Of a DNA stretch of 64,000 bases, positions 43,478 through 56,530 are shown one piece after another. The notes under the pieces are model-generated. The model searched no databases. It was not told the DNA's origin and was given only the letters and a program-made list of their open reading frames with translations. Position 1 is the stretch's first letter; each line of letters opens with the position of its first letter. The position numbers and the translations under genes were made by a program. Origin of the DNA: Holothuria scabra (taxonomy: Eukaryota; Echinodermata; Holothuroidea; Aspidochirotida; Holothuriidae); NCBI GenBank assembly GCA_037179385.1, contig CM074179.1:2976001-3040000 (forward strand), read 5' to 3'.

Positions 43478-45866
43478 AACAGTCAATGAAAATGAAACTG
43501 GCAGTGGGCAGCAACACAATTACAGGAGATAAAACAATATGAGCTATCATCCTAGAGGGTTTGACAGGGCCTTGAAAATTAACAGTCAATGAAAATGAAA
43601 CTGGCAGTGGGCAGCAACACAATTACAGGAGATAAAACAATATGAGCTATCATCCTAGAGGGTTTGACAGCCTCCTTGAAAATTAACAGTCAATGAAAAT
43701 GTGACTGGCAGTGGGCAGCAACACAATTACAGGAGATAAAACAATATGAGCTATCATCCTAGAGGGTTTGACAGGGCCTTGAAAATTAACAGTCAATGAA
43801 AATGTGACTGGCAGTGGGCAGCAACACAATTACAGGAGATAAAACAATATGAGCTATCATCCTAGAGGGTTTGACAGCCTCCTTGAAAATTAACAGTCAA
43901 TGAAAATGTGACTGGCAGTGGGCAGCAACACAATTACAGGAGATAAAACAATATGAGCTATCATCCTAGAGGGTTTGACAGGGCCTTGAAAATTAACAGT
44001 CAATGAAAATGTGACTGGCAGTGGGCAGCAACACAATTACAGGAGATAAAACAATATGAGCTATCATCCTAGAGGGTTTGACAGCCTCCTTGAAAATTAA
44101 CAGTCAATGAAAATGTGACTGGCAGTGGCCAGCAACACAATTACAGGAGATAAAACAATATGAGCTATCATCCTAGAGGGTTTGACAGCCTCCTTGAAAA
44201 TTAACAGTCAATGAAAATGTGACTGGCAGTGGGCAGCAACACAATTACAGGAGATAAAACAATATGAGCTATCATCCTAGAGGGTTTGACAGCCTCCTTG
44301 AAAATTAACAGTCAATGAAAATGTGACTGGCAGTGGGCAGCAACACAATTACAGGAGATAAAACAATATGAGCTATCATCCTAGAGGGTTTGACAGCCTC
44401 CTTGAAAATTAACAGTCAATGAAAATGTGACTGGCAGTGGGCAGCAACACAATTACAGGAGATAAAACAATATGAGCTATCATCCTAGAGGGTTTGACAG
44501 CCTCCTTGAAAATTAACAGTCAATGAAAATGTGACTGGCAGTGGGCAGCAACACAATTACAGGAGATAAAACAATATGAGCTATCATCCTAGAGGGTTTG
44601 ACAGCCGCCTTGAAAATTAACAGTCAATGAAAATGTGACTGGCAGTGGGCAGCAACACAATTACAGGAGATAAAACAATATGAGCTATCATCCTAGAGGG
44701 TTTGACAGCCTCCTTGAAAATTAACAGTCAATGAAAATGTGACTGGCAGTGGGCAGCAACACAATTACAGGAGATAAAACAATATGAGCTATCATCCTAG
44801 AGGGTTTGACAGCCGCCTTGAAAATTAACAGTCAATGAAAATGTGACTGGCAGTGGGCAGCAACACAATTACAGGAGATAAAACAATATGAGCTATCATC
44901 CTAGAGGGTTTGACAGCCGCCTTGAAAATTAACAGTCAATGAAAATGTGACTGGCAGTGGGCAGCAACACAATTACAGGAGATAAAACAATATGAGCTAT
45001 CATCCTAGAGGGTTTGACAGCCTCCTTGAAAATTAACAGTCAATGAAAATGTGACTGGCAGTGGGCAGCAACACAATTACAGGAGATAAAACAATATGAG
45101 CTATCATCCTAGAGGGTTTGACAGCCTCCTTGAAAATTAACAGTCAATGAAAATGTGACTGGCAGTGGGCAGCAACACAATTACAGGAGATAAAACAATA
45201 TGAGCTATCATCCTAGAGGGTTTGACAGCCTCCTTGAAAATTAACAGTCAATGAAAATGTGACTGGCAGTGGGCAGCAACACAATTACAGGAGATAAAAC
45301 AATATGAGCTATCATCCTAGAGGGTTTGACAGCCTCCTTGAAAATTAACAGTCAATGAAAATGTGACTGGCAGTGGGCAGCAACACAATTACAGGAGATA
45401 AAACAATATGAGCTATCATCCTAGAGGGTTTGACAGCCTCCTTGAAAATTAACAGTCAATGAAAATGTGACTGGCAGTGGGCAGCAACACAATTACAGGA
45501 GATAAAACAATATGAGCTATCATCCTAGAGGGTTTGACAGCCTCCTTGAAAATTAACAGTCAATGAAAATGTGACTGGCAGTGGGCAGCAACACAATTAC
45601 AGGAGATAAAACAATATGAGCTATCATCCTAGAGGGTTTGACAGCCTCCTTGAAAATTAACAGTCAATGAAAATGTGACTGGCAGTGGGCAGCAACACAA
45701 TTACAGGAGATAAAACAATATGAGCTATCATCCTAGAGGGTTTGACAGCCTCCTTGAAAATTAACAGTCAATGAAAATGTGACTGGCAGTGGGCAGCAAC
45801 ACAATTACAGGAGATAAAACAATATGAGCTATCATCCTAGAGGGTTTGACAGCCTCCTTGAAAATT
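43478..45866. repeat. Satellite array: 23 units of 103/104 bp
   Basis: Unit begins AACAGTCAATGAAAATG and ends TTGAAAATT. Starts are 43478, 43581, 43685, 43788, 43892, 43995, 44099, then every 104 bp to 45763, with a 7-base stub at 45867. Units 1, 3 and 5 are 103 bp (ACAGGGCCTTG); all others are 104 bp (ACAGCCTCCTTG or ACAGCCGCCTTG). Units 1-2 have GAAACTGG where later units have GTGACTGG. Unit 7 has GGCCAGC for GGGCAGC; units 11, 13 and 14 carry CCGCC. Otherwise copies are essentially identical. No frame, pol III box or ribozyme core is evident. Confidence 0.98.
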
Positions 45867-45873
45867 AACAGTC

Positions 45874-47502
45874 AGTGCTACAAAATCTAAGTTTCTTCTT
45901 TTCGCAAGAGCAAGCGGGTACAGGAGAGTCTCTCTTTTTTTCTAAATAAGTAATTTCCTTTTGGTGGCTGTGCACATGCTCACATCCTCAAAATCGTTGG
46001 GACAAATAAAACAATTCCGCACCTGCAACACGTACAGTATTCCCAAATTTGAGTTGACATGAAAATTTTGTGAAATCATTCTTTCCTAATCTATCCACAA
46101 CATAAAGAGGAATCTTTAGTGTGGTTTTGTGCTGTGGATTGTGTCTAAATTGACTTTTAGATGAAAAAATTTGTATTTTATTCTGCTGTGAAATAGGACT
46201 GAAACCCATATTTTCATTTGAGTTGGTTAGACACACTTGGATAGCACACACGAACTGACAAAATCCAGAGAACCCCATACACTATGTGCTTAGATTGGTT
46301 TGTGTATCCCCCTCTGTGTCCTACAATCCCATGCGGCAATGAAGGACCAAACTTGCTTATTTCTGACCTCTGAAACCGATGATATCAGTTAGTGGCTAAA
46401 ATCACTCCACATGAAAAATCTCTCGAAAACAAATGGGGAAAGTTTTGAAAAACTACAAGATTTCTTTTCAACACAATCTTGTTGTTAGTTGAAAGTCAAC
46501 TGTCATTGGCAACAAATGGGCCCTAATTTGACGATAACTAATATTTTCCGAATCCCTGCCAGTATTTCTAGTCTTCAAGACATCAAGGAACCTTACAGAG
46601 ATCTATTTAGTTTGAGCTTCATTATGAACTTAATCACTTTAAAGGCAAAGGAAGGGGCAAAATAAAAATTCAAAGGCTCTGCCAATCACAGAGGAACAAG
46701 TACCTTGGCAACATCCTCATCCTGTATATCATTCCTGAAATCAAATGACAGCACAGACAGAAGATGATGCAGGTCACTTCAAGACTTCCTGTGTTAACCA
46801 TTTAATTAAGGCTGAATAATGACAAGCAACTGTACAGTACTTGTAACTTGGCAAGGTAGTCTATTTCAGCTACTGTGTAACCAATGTCTAAAAATAAAGG
46901 TAAGGGTTCAAATTTCACTCAGTGTATGTTGGTTTTCCCCTCGATAATTCTAATATTCTTCCACTTGGCTTTTGGCTTGTGACTTAAATCAACTGTCTAG
47001 TCCACTAAGTCAGTTGCATGCCAGACTAAAGCACCATTAGGTGCAGACAATAAGCCAGTTTAGAGTTTTGTACTAAAGGTCAAAGGTTGTGAGAGTATGC
47101 ACTCCTCCAATGAGCTGACACTGCTTAAGAAATGCATAGCACACCTCTGTGCACAAACCTATAGTCTCCTCAGGTCATAGGTCAAAGGGTACATAGAATG
47201 CACCATGGCACATCCACAGTAACAACTTTAAACTGACTTATCAACTAGCTGTCTTTGCTGCGACAAATATTGTATTTAGGTTTTGTCTTCATCTTTCATG
47301 TCTCTCACAATGTCATTGCCCTTAAAAGGGCCTAATTAGGCCTACCTTTCATGAACAATCTAGCACTCTACTGCCACACCTGTGTGTGTAGTAAAAAATA
47401 TGATACAGTACAACTTGTGTTCATATTATCAAGACATCAGTCATGGTTCTCATAGTATTATTCCTAATGCAGCAATTTTTGAGCAAGTCACATATTTTTA
47501 CT
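45874..47502. other. Non-coding interval
   Basis: AT-rich sequence between the satellite and the TA-flanked element. A minus-strand frame at 45988-46278 (96 codons) has no recognisable domain. A DR1-like AGGTCATAGGTCA lies at 47172-47184. Nothing else supported. Confidence 0.45.
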
Positions 47503-47504
47503 TA

Positions 47505-48307
47505 CCGTATTTACTCTATTAAACGCCCCGGGGGCGTGAAATTTTCGTTAAGGGGGGCGTTTATTAGAGTCAAATTTATGTGACTTCTGATAAAGTGCTA
47601 CATATGGCATATTTGTCCATTTGGTTGTCAGCTTCACAATCAGCTGTGAGCTCTTCCCCAATGATCGGTAACCAAACTTCCCTATAAATATGGTAGCCAC
47701 GAACAGCACTCTAAACTTTGCAAGTGTGATCAACTTTGGCCGACATCTTGATATGTAACGTTACACACAGAAGTGACTTTTTTACGTGCCCGTGGCATAT
47801 GCATGCATGCATGCTGTACACAGTATACAGCCAGGCCTCACGGTACTATACTGACCGGCCGGCTATACGCATGAACATACGGTAATTGCATAATAGTTAC
47901 CGTGAGTAGCACCATTAGCAGTACATACGCGTTCATAGCATGTCACTGTTAAACAGTTTTCCTGTGTTGAATTTGGATTTTCATGTTAAGCTGTTCGGAT
48001 AGGCTAGCAAATATCTTTATACCTACGGTATGTACAGTACCACTTTCGAACCGCAAACGAAGCAGTATAGGTTCGCGGTATGTGATAGCGTGATGGATAT
48101 CAACAGAAATTAGTTGCAGAAACATGCCTTTTACTTCAGGATACAGTATGGGACTTTAGGAGATTGCGTGGCTTCAAGGCAGGACTATTTCATTTTCCTT
48201 TTGCCATATTGTCTTTGGAATTAACAATTTCACCTTATGCAAAGTGACGAAAAAGTTGGGGGGGGGGGCGTTTATTAGAGAGGGGGCGTTTAATAGAGTA
48301 AATACGG
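47505..48307. mobile_element. 803-bp TA-flanked DNA element with long inverted ends
   Basis: Left end CCGTATTTACTCTATTAAAC and right end the exact reverse complement of it, flanked by TA at 47503-47504 and 48308-48309. GGGGGCGTTTATTAGAG variants recur near both ends. TA targets point to the Tc1/mariner/pogo group. A 61-codon minus frame inside has no transposase motif. The CpG-rich middle (47740-48080) may be the remains of a promoter. Confidence 0.82.
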
Positions 48308-48309
48308 TA

Positions 48310-49472
48310 TATGAATTTCTTCATAAAATGATGTAGAAATTCTTTAAATTTGAGAACTTTCTAAGATTTCATCAACATATTGAAAACAGTTTTTCTCTTC
48401 TCAGTCTTACAATAATGAAGAAATGAATCACTGCAAGTTTTGATCAAATTTGGTATGGATTCCTGGCAGTAGAGGGCAGCATAGTACTGGAAATGGCACT
48501 GAAGGGAATGGGGGAAGTAGAGAGATTAGGTTTTTCCAATCAATCCTGTGGAAAACTTACAGTAGGTACAGTACGACTGCCCTATACACACACACACTTA
48601 TCAGGACCAAAACCCTTACTTAGGACTGTGGGAACAATGTCCAACGAAGTTTTAATGGAACAAGAAAGGGAAGGGTTGTAACAGGTTAATTACTCCAATA
48701 ATTTGTGCTAGAGGGCATAAGGATGCAATTACTGATTTAAAAAATCAACATGGGACATTGTCCCCTTGATCTCCCTCCCCACTGGTCAATACCCATGCTA
48801 GCGAGGCTCAATATTCAAACTGATTCTTCCACAAGTGAGGGTCCTGCTAATAGAAACAACACACTGCAACAGGACATAAGTACATGGTTCCCCACTGTCT
48901 GTAACCTTCATCTATTAGATATAAATGGCTTGATACCAGATAATAACTGTTTATATTAGCAATTATCATACGTTTGTTTGAACACAACTTCTGTATTCAA
49001 ACAACATTAATTAACCAACCAACCAAATATGTCCCTGGACTGATGATAAGACTAGCTGGTCTAGCTATAGCTACAGCTGTCAATTAAGTTTAGCAATGCG
49101 TAAACCGGAGCAGCTGGTGATGTTGGACATATAGGGTCCTTCAGACTCAATTCTTCTTAATTTTATTTTTTTTATACAATCCTAAACCATTATATTCACT
49201 GAAATTGAGGAGATCAATAAGTATTTTAATTTACAACCATCCATGATACAGTGAAGCTAAAAAAAAAATAAAAGATTTAAAACTGATGGACCCCAGTTAT
49301 GCGCGACAAAATCAGACCATCACTTAACTGTTCTGATTCGTTTATACAGCCAGTTAGATGCCACTGGGGAAATTTATCTTGAAGGGATGAGATAATTCAA
49401 GTTAGCAGTTTGGGAATTTCTTTTAGTGGCTTTGCACATGCACATATTCACCAAATCAACTGGACATTTCAA
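48310..49472. other. Non-coding interval with family B repeat
   Basis: Contains a diverged family B copy at about 49090-49345. The frame at 48750-48959 shows no domain. No gene supported. Confidence 0.45.
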
Positions 49473-49723
49473 CCCTTTACCGTTGTGCTCCGATCGGGGC
49501 ATATTTGCGTGCCTCAGGAGTGGGCGGAAAAGCGGACGTAGCCCGCCCCGCATCGGCTTCCGTAGGCCATTGACCCCGTGACCTTAAACTATTGTCTCTC
49601 TCGTTGTTGTTGCCGAATTTTCGGGTAGCTACTCGCAGTTTCGAGCTCCGCGTGAAACAGTAAAGATGGGTGACAGCCGAGCTCTCCGCATGGGTCAAAA
49701 AGGACCCAAACAATGGTAAAGGG
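49473..49723 (-). mobile_element. piggyBac-like MITE, copy 4
   Basis: 251 bp, ends CCCTTTACCGTTG and CAATGGTAAAGGG. Flanks TCAA and TTAC are decayed TTAA. Same orientation as copy 2 and very similar to it inside. Confidence 0.83.
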
Positions 49724-50057
49724 TTACAATGCTATTGCATATGCAATGCATCTTTCAAGATTTGAGTTTACTTAAAAATTTTGCACAGTCACTCTTTTTT
49801 AATCCATCTGCAAATGGATTTTGCCTAAATGGTCTTTTTGGCAGAAAAAATTGAATTTGAAACTGCCATAAAGTACGGCTGAAACCCCTCACTAGTGTCA
49901 TTTACAAGGGGTAGTTGGGATATGTCACAAAAAACATTACACTACACACTAAGCTTGGTTAGTGTATATCCCACAGTATGCCCCACAATAACATACTGCC
50001 ATGAACTGCAAAACTTGCATATATGTATGCACTGGCACCCTGTAAAGTCCTGGCAGG

Positions 50058-50230
50058 GTCATACCAAAGACTTTAAAAGCAGAACTCACTGCCATTCTGC
50101 TTGGTGCTTAGCATAAGCAATGGGGTAGGGAAAATAAGCCAGTGAGCCACAACTGAAAAAAAAGGCCATGACCAGCTCGACTTTGAACCAACTGTATGGG
50201 AACTGGGCCAAAAACTCCATCAAGCCTAAC
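50058..50230 (+). mobile_element. tRNA-derived SINE, copy 5 (opposite orientation, head missing)
   Basis: Begins GTCATACCAAAGACTT and runs through the inverted body (GCAATGGGGTAGGGAAAATA, AGCCAGTGAGCCACAACTG) to CATCAAGCCTAAC. It is the only plus-strand copy here. Confidence 0.75.
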
Positions 50231-51646
50231 ATAACCTATAAACTGAGTGATGTTGTAGCATTACCACTTTTCTTCTGACAAATTATACGTTGAGTTAATA
50301 CACTGAAAATGAGAAAATTTGACTCATTGGAAATTTCAGTTTTGTGGAACTGCACAAACATCAATTTTTTTTTTTTGTCAAGAGCCTTGAGCAGCTACAT
50401 TTTTGTTCCTGATTTGTCGCTGCATAAGTTCAATGTATTATAAATATTGTTATTATTATCAAATAGGTAAAAAAAACAAACCCTCTTCTTGAACTTTTCC
50501 CCATAAACATCAGTACATCAAACTGACAAGCTGTTGCATCAAAATCACATCATACTCACAGTAGCTTCATAGCGTAAACACTGAAGAGTACTCATCAAAA
50601 ACAAGAATTTTGTGCTCATACCTAAATTCAAATTCACGACATTTTATGGCATTTTTGCGGTCAAAACATAGGTATACGCTGCTAGCCTGATGCATGCGTT
50701 GTAGTACTAGTATACAACACAACAGTTGGACTGTTCCAGTAGAATTCATTTTTTGCTGTTTAATATATATTTTAATTTTTTGACTTGAGGTACACACTTA
50801 AGGTAGAGTAACATTCTAAGAAAAGAGATCAGATGTTTTGGAAACAGTAAAGGGAAGTTACTCACTCCCCTTCCTCTTCCACATGGCAATACTACCATGT
50901 GCTAAGGAACTAATACTTTGGTCATTAGCAGAAACTTGAACCTAAATTTATGCCAATCTAATTGGGTCCATGCATGCCCAATGAAATAATACTAAATGCT
51001 TAATCCTAATCCTATGATCATTCCTTTATCTGGCATTAATAATTTACAAAACACTTCTCATTCTTTTAACCTTTGAAGGGAATCTACAGCTAATCTCCTA
51101 CCCTGAAAAGGAGATACAAGATATTGATGTGGAGAAACATCCTGACCAACAATGTATCCTACAATTCCACATATCCCCAGTGTGATACTGTACATGCATG
51201 TCAATGTACACAATCAAGTCTGAGCTATCATCAGTTCAGCTTTTTCTCTGCAATAGTACTATTCTTTGAACCTCTATTGTGTTATGGCATATGTCTATCT
51301 AAACTTCGTGGTCTGTCATGCAAAAGTCTACTGGAAACAATTCCATGCCAACAAGCATAAAGCTCAAGCTGGGACCTGGTACCATTCCTAATGACTTGGG
51401 AGAGGGTAAAAAGATGGAACTGAGGTTATAGTACTTCATTTACCAAAACACAGCTAATTGATTCTTTGGCAAAGTATTTACTCATAAAACAAATATTAAC
51501 ATCAATGCTTCTCAAAGAGATACATTTCTTAAAGGACCACAGGTCTTGGTGCTCAACCTATTGATCCTATGGGTATGTAACACTGCTCTCATTTTGTCTG
51601 CCTACAAAGGAAAAGATACTTTAGTACTCTGCATGGTCATAAACTT
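50231..51646. other. Non-coding interval
   Basis: AT-rich, with frames at 50567-50797 (minus) and 51124-51360 (plus) that have no domain. No repeat recognised with confidence. Confidence 0.4.
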
Positions 51647-51692
51647 AAAGGCCCAATTCTCTCACCCAAAACAGTACCAATTCTAAAAGTTG
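51647..51692. mobile_element. TTAA-MITE family C, end fragment
   Basis: Only the first 46 bases: TAAAGGCCCAATTCTCTCAC then AAACAGTACCAATTC; the rest is absent. Confidence 0.7.
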
Positions 51693-51722
51693 GAAAAGTA
51701 ATAAGAGTAAAACTGTGAATAA

Positions 51723-51975
51723 GTTAGTTCGATGGAGCCTTACAGTTTAGTTTCCAACCAACTGGTTCAATTCGAGCCTGCCACAGCCTTTTTTCCAGTT
51801 GTGGCTCACTGCATGACTTGTTTTCCCTACTCCATTGCTCATGCAGAGCATCACGCACAATGGCAGTATATAGGTTCCATTTCTAGATTCTTTGGTATGA
51901 CTCGACCTGGGATTCAAACCCTGGCCTTCCATGTGAGTGGCGGATGCTCTACCGTTAGACCAAACACATGGTCTA
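51723..51975 (-). mobile_element. tRNA-derived SINE, full-length copy 6
   Basis: Most complete copy. Minus strand begins GACCATGTGTTTGGTCTAAC, A box TAACGGTAGAGCATCC, B box GGGTTTGAATCCC, then the SINE body and a tail ending near GAACTAACTT. An 86-codon plus-strand frame across it is an artefact. A tRNA head with cloverleaf-like 5' part supports pol III origin; the parent tRNA is not determined. Confidence 0.88.
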
Positions 51976-54368
51976 GGAAAACTGTGAGATAAAGCTGTTT
52001 CAAAATAGGTCTAGGGAAACTGCTCCGACAGATAAAGAGTTCATTCTCCAGCTACTTTTTTCTATCTCATTTCCGTACACAATCCTTGCCTTAGCTTTTA
52101 CTTGTCTACACAGCTGGATGTGCAATTCTTCTATTACAGTTTAGGCAGGTTTGGAAGACAGGGATGAATGTATATAAATTAAGCCTGCTGTGTTTATTTT
52201 CTTCCTGTAAAGATCTTTCTCATGGGTCTACCAGGCATAGAGAGTTGATAATTATCTGTCACATCAGGTTAACAATAGAGACATTCTTGCTGCTAGGTAC
52301 TTACAATAGACTAGTGTACAGAGATAAACACCTTGTACTGAGTGAGGTGTTACAAACACAATACACACTCAATGATCACAATAACAACAGTTTTTAGTGG
52401 GTGGTGGCTCCATTATTGTACCTATATAACCATACAAATTCACTGGACTAACTCTTCAATGGAAGGGAGAACTATTGAATAATTGTGGGGAGAGACAATT
52501 CTAAAAGGATGAAAGAATGCTCAGAGATACAGCTACAGTATTCTACTTATATCTTCCCTCTGACAATGATGGCTATTGGCGTGGGGTGAGGAAATGATCA
52601 ACTGCTTACACCATAGTTCTATGTGGTACCTAGTGCCTACTATTCCATTGACCAGGACAAACAACAGAGCCCCAGTACAAATTTGTATTTGTATTTGAAT
52701 GAAGGTAGCACATTGCAAACGTCAGTGGCATATCGCTTGGCAGGTGGGGGGGGGGGGGGTATTCAACCCCTTAAAACTCTCTTGCCAGAAGAACAGAAGA
52801 AGCACTTCAATGGCACATCCAGCAGGTATTCATATTCCTTGTACAGTTGATATTTTTATTATACATTTGCAGACATACGACTGAAATAAATACAATGTTC
52901 CCTTTTAGGCCAAAAGATATTTCTTTTTATCTACTTCCACCCTCACTCAGATACAATATCAACAGAAATTTGATGAAAACTCAACATAGGGCACAGGAAG
53001 AGAAAAAAATAGCATAAGAGCAATGTTCCTCATAGTCACTTGCAATTTTAAAGAGGAACTTTTAATTAAAAGTTTAGTTTTCAAATGTGAAAGAAAAACT
53101 AAGGCTACACAATTTGGTGGAACTACCATTCAAGTTAGACATAGATTTTCCAAGATATCAGTGTATGAAGTTTCTAAATTTGTGTTCCAGAATGAGCTTG
53201 GGAGCAGCATATCACTTCTTCACATTATCAAGGAGAGCTTTGTTTTCATTTGTTTATCAAACTTTGCATTGACCTTGAAGTTAACAGGGATAGGACATCC
53301 ATATGGGTAATGTAAAGTTTGTAAACTTCCTCATGCCATGTATGCAATGAATCACATTCTGATAGCATGAGCATATTGAGGAGAAAACTGTGGTAAGTGA
53401 GCTGTTTCCTTTAAAAGCTAGCTTTACCAGATTTATAATGAGTTCCCATTCCTTATCTAAGTGTGCAAAAAATAAAATTCTACACTGCAAAGAGTTAACT
53501 ACTGTTCAATGTAGGAAAGTGTGCATGCTGTGATGTCGCTTCTTGAAAAAGCAACATAGACACTCCAGTACATCAAAGGCGGTATGGGGTGTAACCAATA
53601 TCTGACTTTGTTACATGATCTGTGACCTCAAATGAGCTATGCTTTCACTGTGTTCACACTGCGTGAAAATCAAATAACACATGCTGACTGACCTGTTAAC
53701 TAACCCCAAATGTTACGTTACTTTTTGTGTATTGAAACACATCTTTTACTGTCAATCAATAAATCAGACATGAAACTTGACTTACTCATGTCTGCATGTA
53801 GTGGGCTTCGTTTCCTCCCTGGAGCGATAAGAGTTAATCAGGCAGAGAGGAAGAATGTAACAAAAAGTAAGAGGGAACGTTTCATCATGGTGATACTGTC
53901 CAGAGCAGAATTGTACCAAAATTTTACACTAACAGGAATACCACTTCACCCTGCTGTTACACCTTCAAATATACTGAGGGAGCTATTGCAAAAAAAAGTT
54001 TACTGCACAGTCCAGAACACACAATATTGAGGGAAATTTTTAAAAAACAATAAACAACAAAACACATTTTTTTAAAGGCTGCAGCATATGTGGATTTGTT
54101 ATGTATACTGTATCTCTTAGCTAGGGTCTAATACTGCCAATTGTAACATTAACATCATACACACACTGATAATGGCAGCTTATACCCTAGATTCTGTCTG
54201 GTGATCTGCCTAGCATGTGTCTAAATTTGCATTTTCAATTTTTAAGTTTCATTTTGGTTTTTATAAAATAACTTACCCAGAATATTTGACATTTTGGACT
54301 TATGACTTTAAGTGACAAGTGATGACTTGAAATCAATGTGTTGAAAGGTGCAGTGAACATTCGGACAT
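51976..54368. other. Non-coding interval
   Basis: Frames at 52164, 52623, 53023 and 53710 (up to 106 codons) show no domain and no paired splice signals. A G run lies at about 52745. No gene supported. Confidence 0.4.
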
Positions 54369-54672
54369 TAAAGGCCCAGTTCTCTCAACCCAAACAGTAC
54401 CAACTCTCCTAACCTTCTTACTGAAGCCCCTCCCATAATTGTCTGAAATTGGTCCTCATCGAGATACAATCTCAGTTTATTGCTTCAAGGTGAGTATAGA
54501 AAAACTCAATTTATATAATCAAAACATTCTCAGTACCATTCATGCTGTGTAATATTAGCTTCGATACTCTGCATTGTTTGAATTAGCTGTCAGTCAAAGA
54601 ACTGAGCCAATTGAGAATTTTGGTACCCCCATACCAAAATTGTAGTTTGGGATGAGAGGTGTGGCCCTTCAA
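54369..54672 (+). mobile_element. TTAA-MITE family C, complete copy
   Basis: TAAAGGCCCAGTTCTCTCAA at the left and GATGAGAGGTGTGGCCCTTC at the right; inner segments match 56732-57035 closely. Confidence 0.82.
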
Positions 54673-54792
54673 TTTACTATGCATGTAGCCACACACTGTA
54701 GCCATGCAAGTACAAAACAATACAATGTTTTTATATACTCTGTGCCATGCAACCAGCATGCAAGCAGGGTGTGCTCCCAATCATCAGTAGGC

Positions 54793-54940
54793 TAGTTGGA
54801 CTAGTTTGACAGCTCAGTTTCTAACCAATTGGTTTATGCCAGGCTGGCCACAGCCATTTTTCCAGTTTTTCCACTAGCTAATTGTTTTGCCTTCTCCATT
54901 GCTTAAAAGCTGAACACCAAGCTTACTGGCGGTAGATTAT
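54793..54940 (-). mobile_element. tRNA-derived SINE, copy 7 (fragment)
   Basis: AGCTCAGTTTCTAACCAATT through CTTCTCCATTGCTTAAAAGC; tRNA head missing. Confidence 0.7.
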
Positions 54941-55879
54941 ATGTTTAAAGTCACAATCATTAATAGGGTGACACGTTCCTCCCAGGCAATGCTATGTGAT
55001 TAGTGGGAATCTCCAAAATTTTGAAATACACTCATCATTTAAAGGATACCTGCAGTTAGCCAATCATTGAATTGCAATCCTTCCACCATAACCAAGATTG
55101 TTCAAGACAAGTTGTGCATCATGTATTCCTCATTTTGTCTAAGCCTGGTATAGCACACAGACATCACTGTCTCCACATGTGTGGTGGGGATATTTGACCC
55201 AAGAAGGGTGGTTTATTTTCACATACATTGTGTTATGGAGCCTTGAATCACTGATACAGTTAGTTGACTCCAAATAGTGTTACTTTATTGAAAGTAGTGA
55301 AAAATACCGTACCATAGTAGAAAATATCTGATTTATTCTCAGTTTTTACTTTTTTCTCCCCTGCTTATTTTAGTGTTTTCCATATTGTACCATGATGTCA
55401 TGAAACACCATGTCCTAAAATCCTCTCAGGCTTTGAAGATAACATCGATTTCCTTGAAAATACTCAAAGGAATGTTTACATCCTATCATGGTTCACCAAT
55501 AATCCTTTGTTCATAACCAGCTATGCATTCATTCAACCATTTAAACAGTAATTGCAGACCTCCTACCACCTAGTTCCCATGTGAAACTTCTGGTCGCTTA
55601 TGCAATCAAACTTACGTTGTACAGGCCAACCTTACATTTGACCCAACCCTGATCCAAATGTTAGAACACATGTAGTAGGTGCAGTAGCGTTTTCCTTATT
55701 CCAACCGTTTGGCAGAGGTGCACATATGCATAACCCCCAAATAAATTACTGAACTCAGATTATTGAACATAACAATTATTTGTAGTATGTACACCCATTA
55801 TATAGCCCCCTTTTGTTAATAAATGTAATAGCAATCTTTACATAACTTAATATGTAAGAAACCAACAAACCACTCATTA

Positions 55880-56225
55880 ATTTTAGAAAGTTTTCAAAGC
55901 AGCTCATCGAGTTGGTTTATAAAAATCAACCAATTTTTCCAAACCTGTCACTTAACAATGGCAAATGGTCGACTTAGACAATCCCCATATATCCTACACA
56001 CAAATAAGTGTTTTACATAGGAATATTTAACAGTTCAATTCCGTTTTAAAAATTTCATGACCTTACACAATTTTGAACTTATGTACACAAGTTTTAAGGC
56101 AGGACAACACAAAATTCAAAATTTTTACTTTTTCCATAGCTTGTTATGATAACTATAAGAATTGTCATGAAGTGACCCCTTCAATACTCTCATTAAGTTA
56201 TTGATATCAACTTAATGAGTCCCTT
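55880..56225 (+). repeat. Interspersed repeat family A copy
   Basis: Parallels 5325-5745: CGACTTAGACAATCCC, TTCAATTCCGTTTT, GGACAACACAAAATTC and CATTAAGTTATTGATATCAA segments in the same order. Confidence 0.6.
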
Positions 56226-56275
56226 TAAGTTCACCTCATCTTTTTTCACTCTAAGTAGTTGCATATAGACGAATC

Positions 56276-56530
56276 CTATCAACGCTTGTGTTTAGTGACT
56301 GTATGCAGCCATTAGTGGGGTCCACCAGCTTTAAATCATCTCCATTTTTTGTATTCATGAATTTCAAACCCCCATACTCAGTGAAATTGAAGAAATTATT
56401 ATAAACAATTTAGTGTGCAACCATTCATGATACAGGTAAGCAAGAAAATTTCGGGTTTAAAGAGTGATAGACCCCAGTTATGGCTGCCTGAAATGAGACC
56501 ATATCACTTGATGTCCGGATTTGTCTTTGG
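56276..56530. repeat. Interspersed repeat family B copy
   Basis: Close relative of 12097-12340 (CAGCCATTAGTGGGGTCCAC, GACCCCAGTTATGGCTG). Confidence 0.6.

Noticed and set aside
43478..45866. CRISPR-like array
   Set aside because: The units are head to tail with no unique spacers, 104 bp long and in eukaryotic DNA. It is a satellite.
43478..45866. Hammerhead ribozyme repeat (retrozyme-like)
   Set aside because: No CTGATGA core with a matching GAAA was found on either strand of the unit.
49477..49713. Conserved minus-strand frame shared with 15852-16079
   Set aside because: The conservation is that of the piggyBac-like MITE copies; the frame is not kept in the other two copies and has no domain.
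51732..51992. 86-codon plus-strand frame
   Set aside because: Lies entirely over an inverted tRNA-derived SINE.
54277..54330. Minus-strand exon ending at a good GTAAGT donor
   Set aside because: No convincing acceptor and only about 16 open codons without protein-like character.
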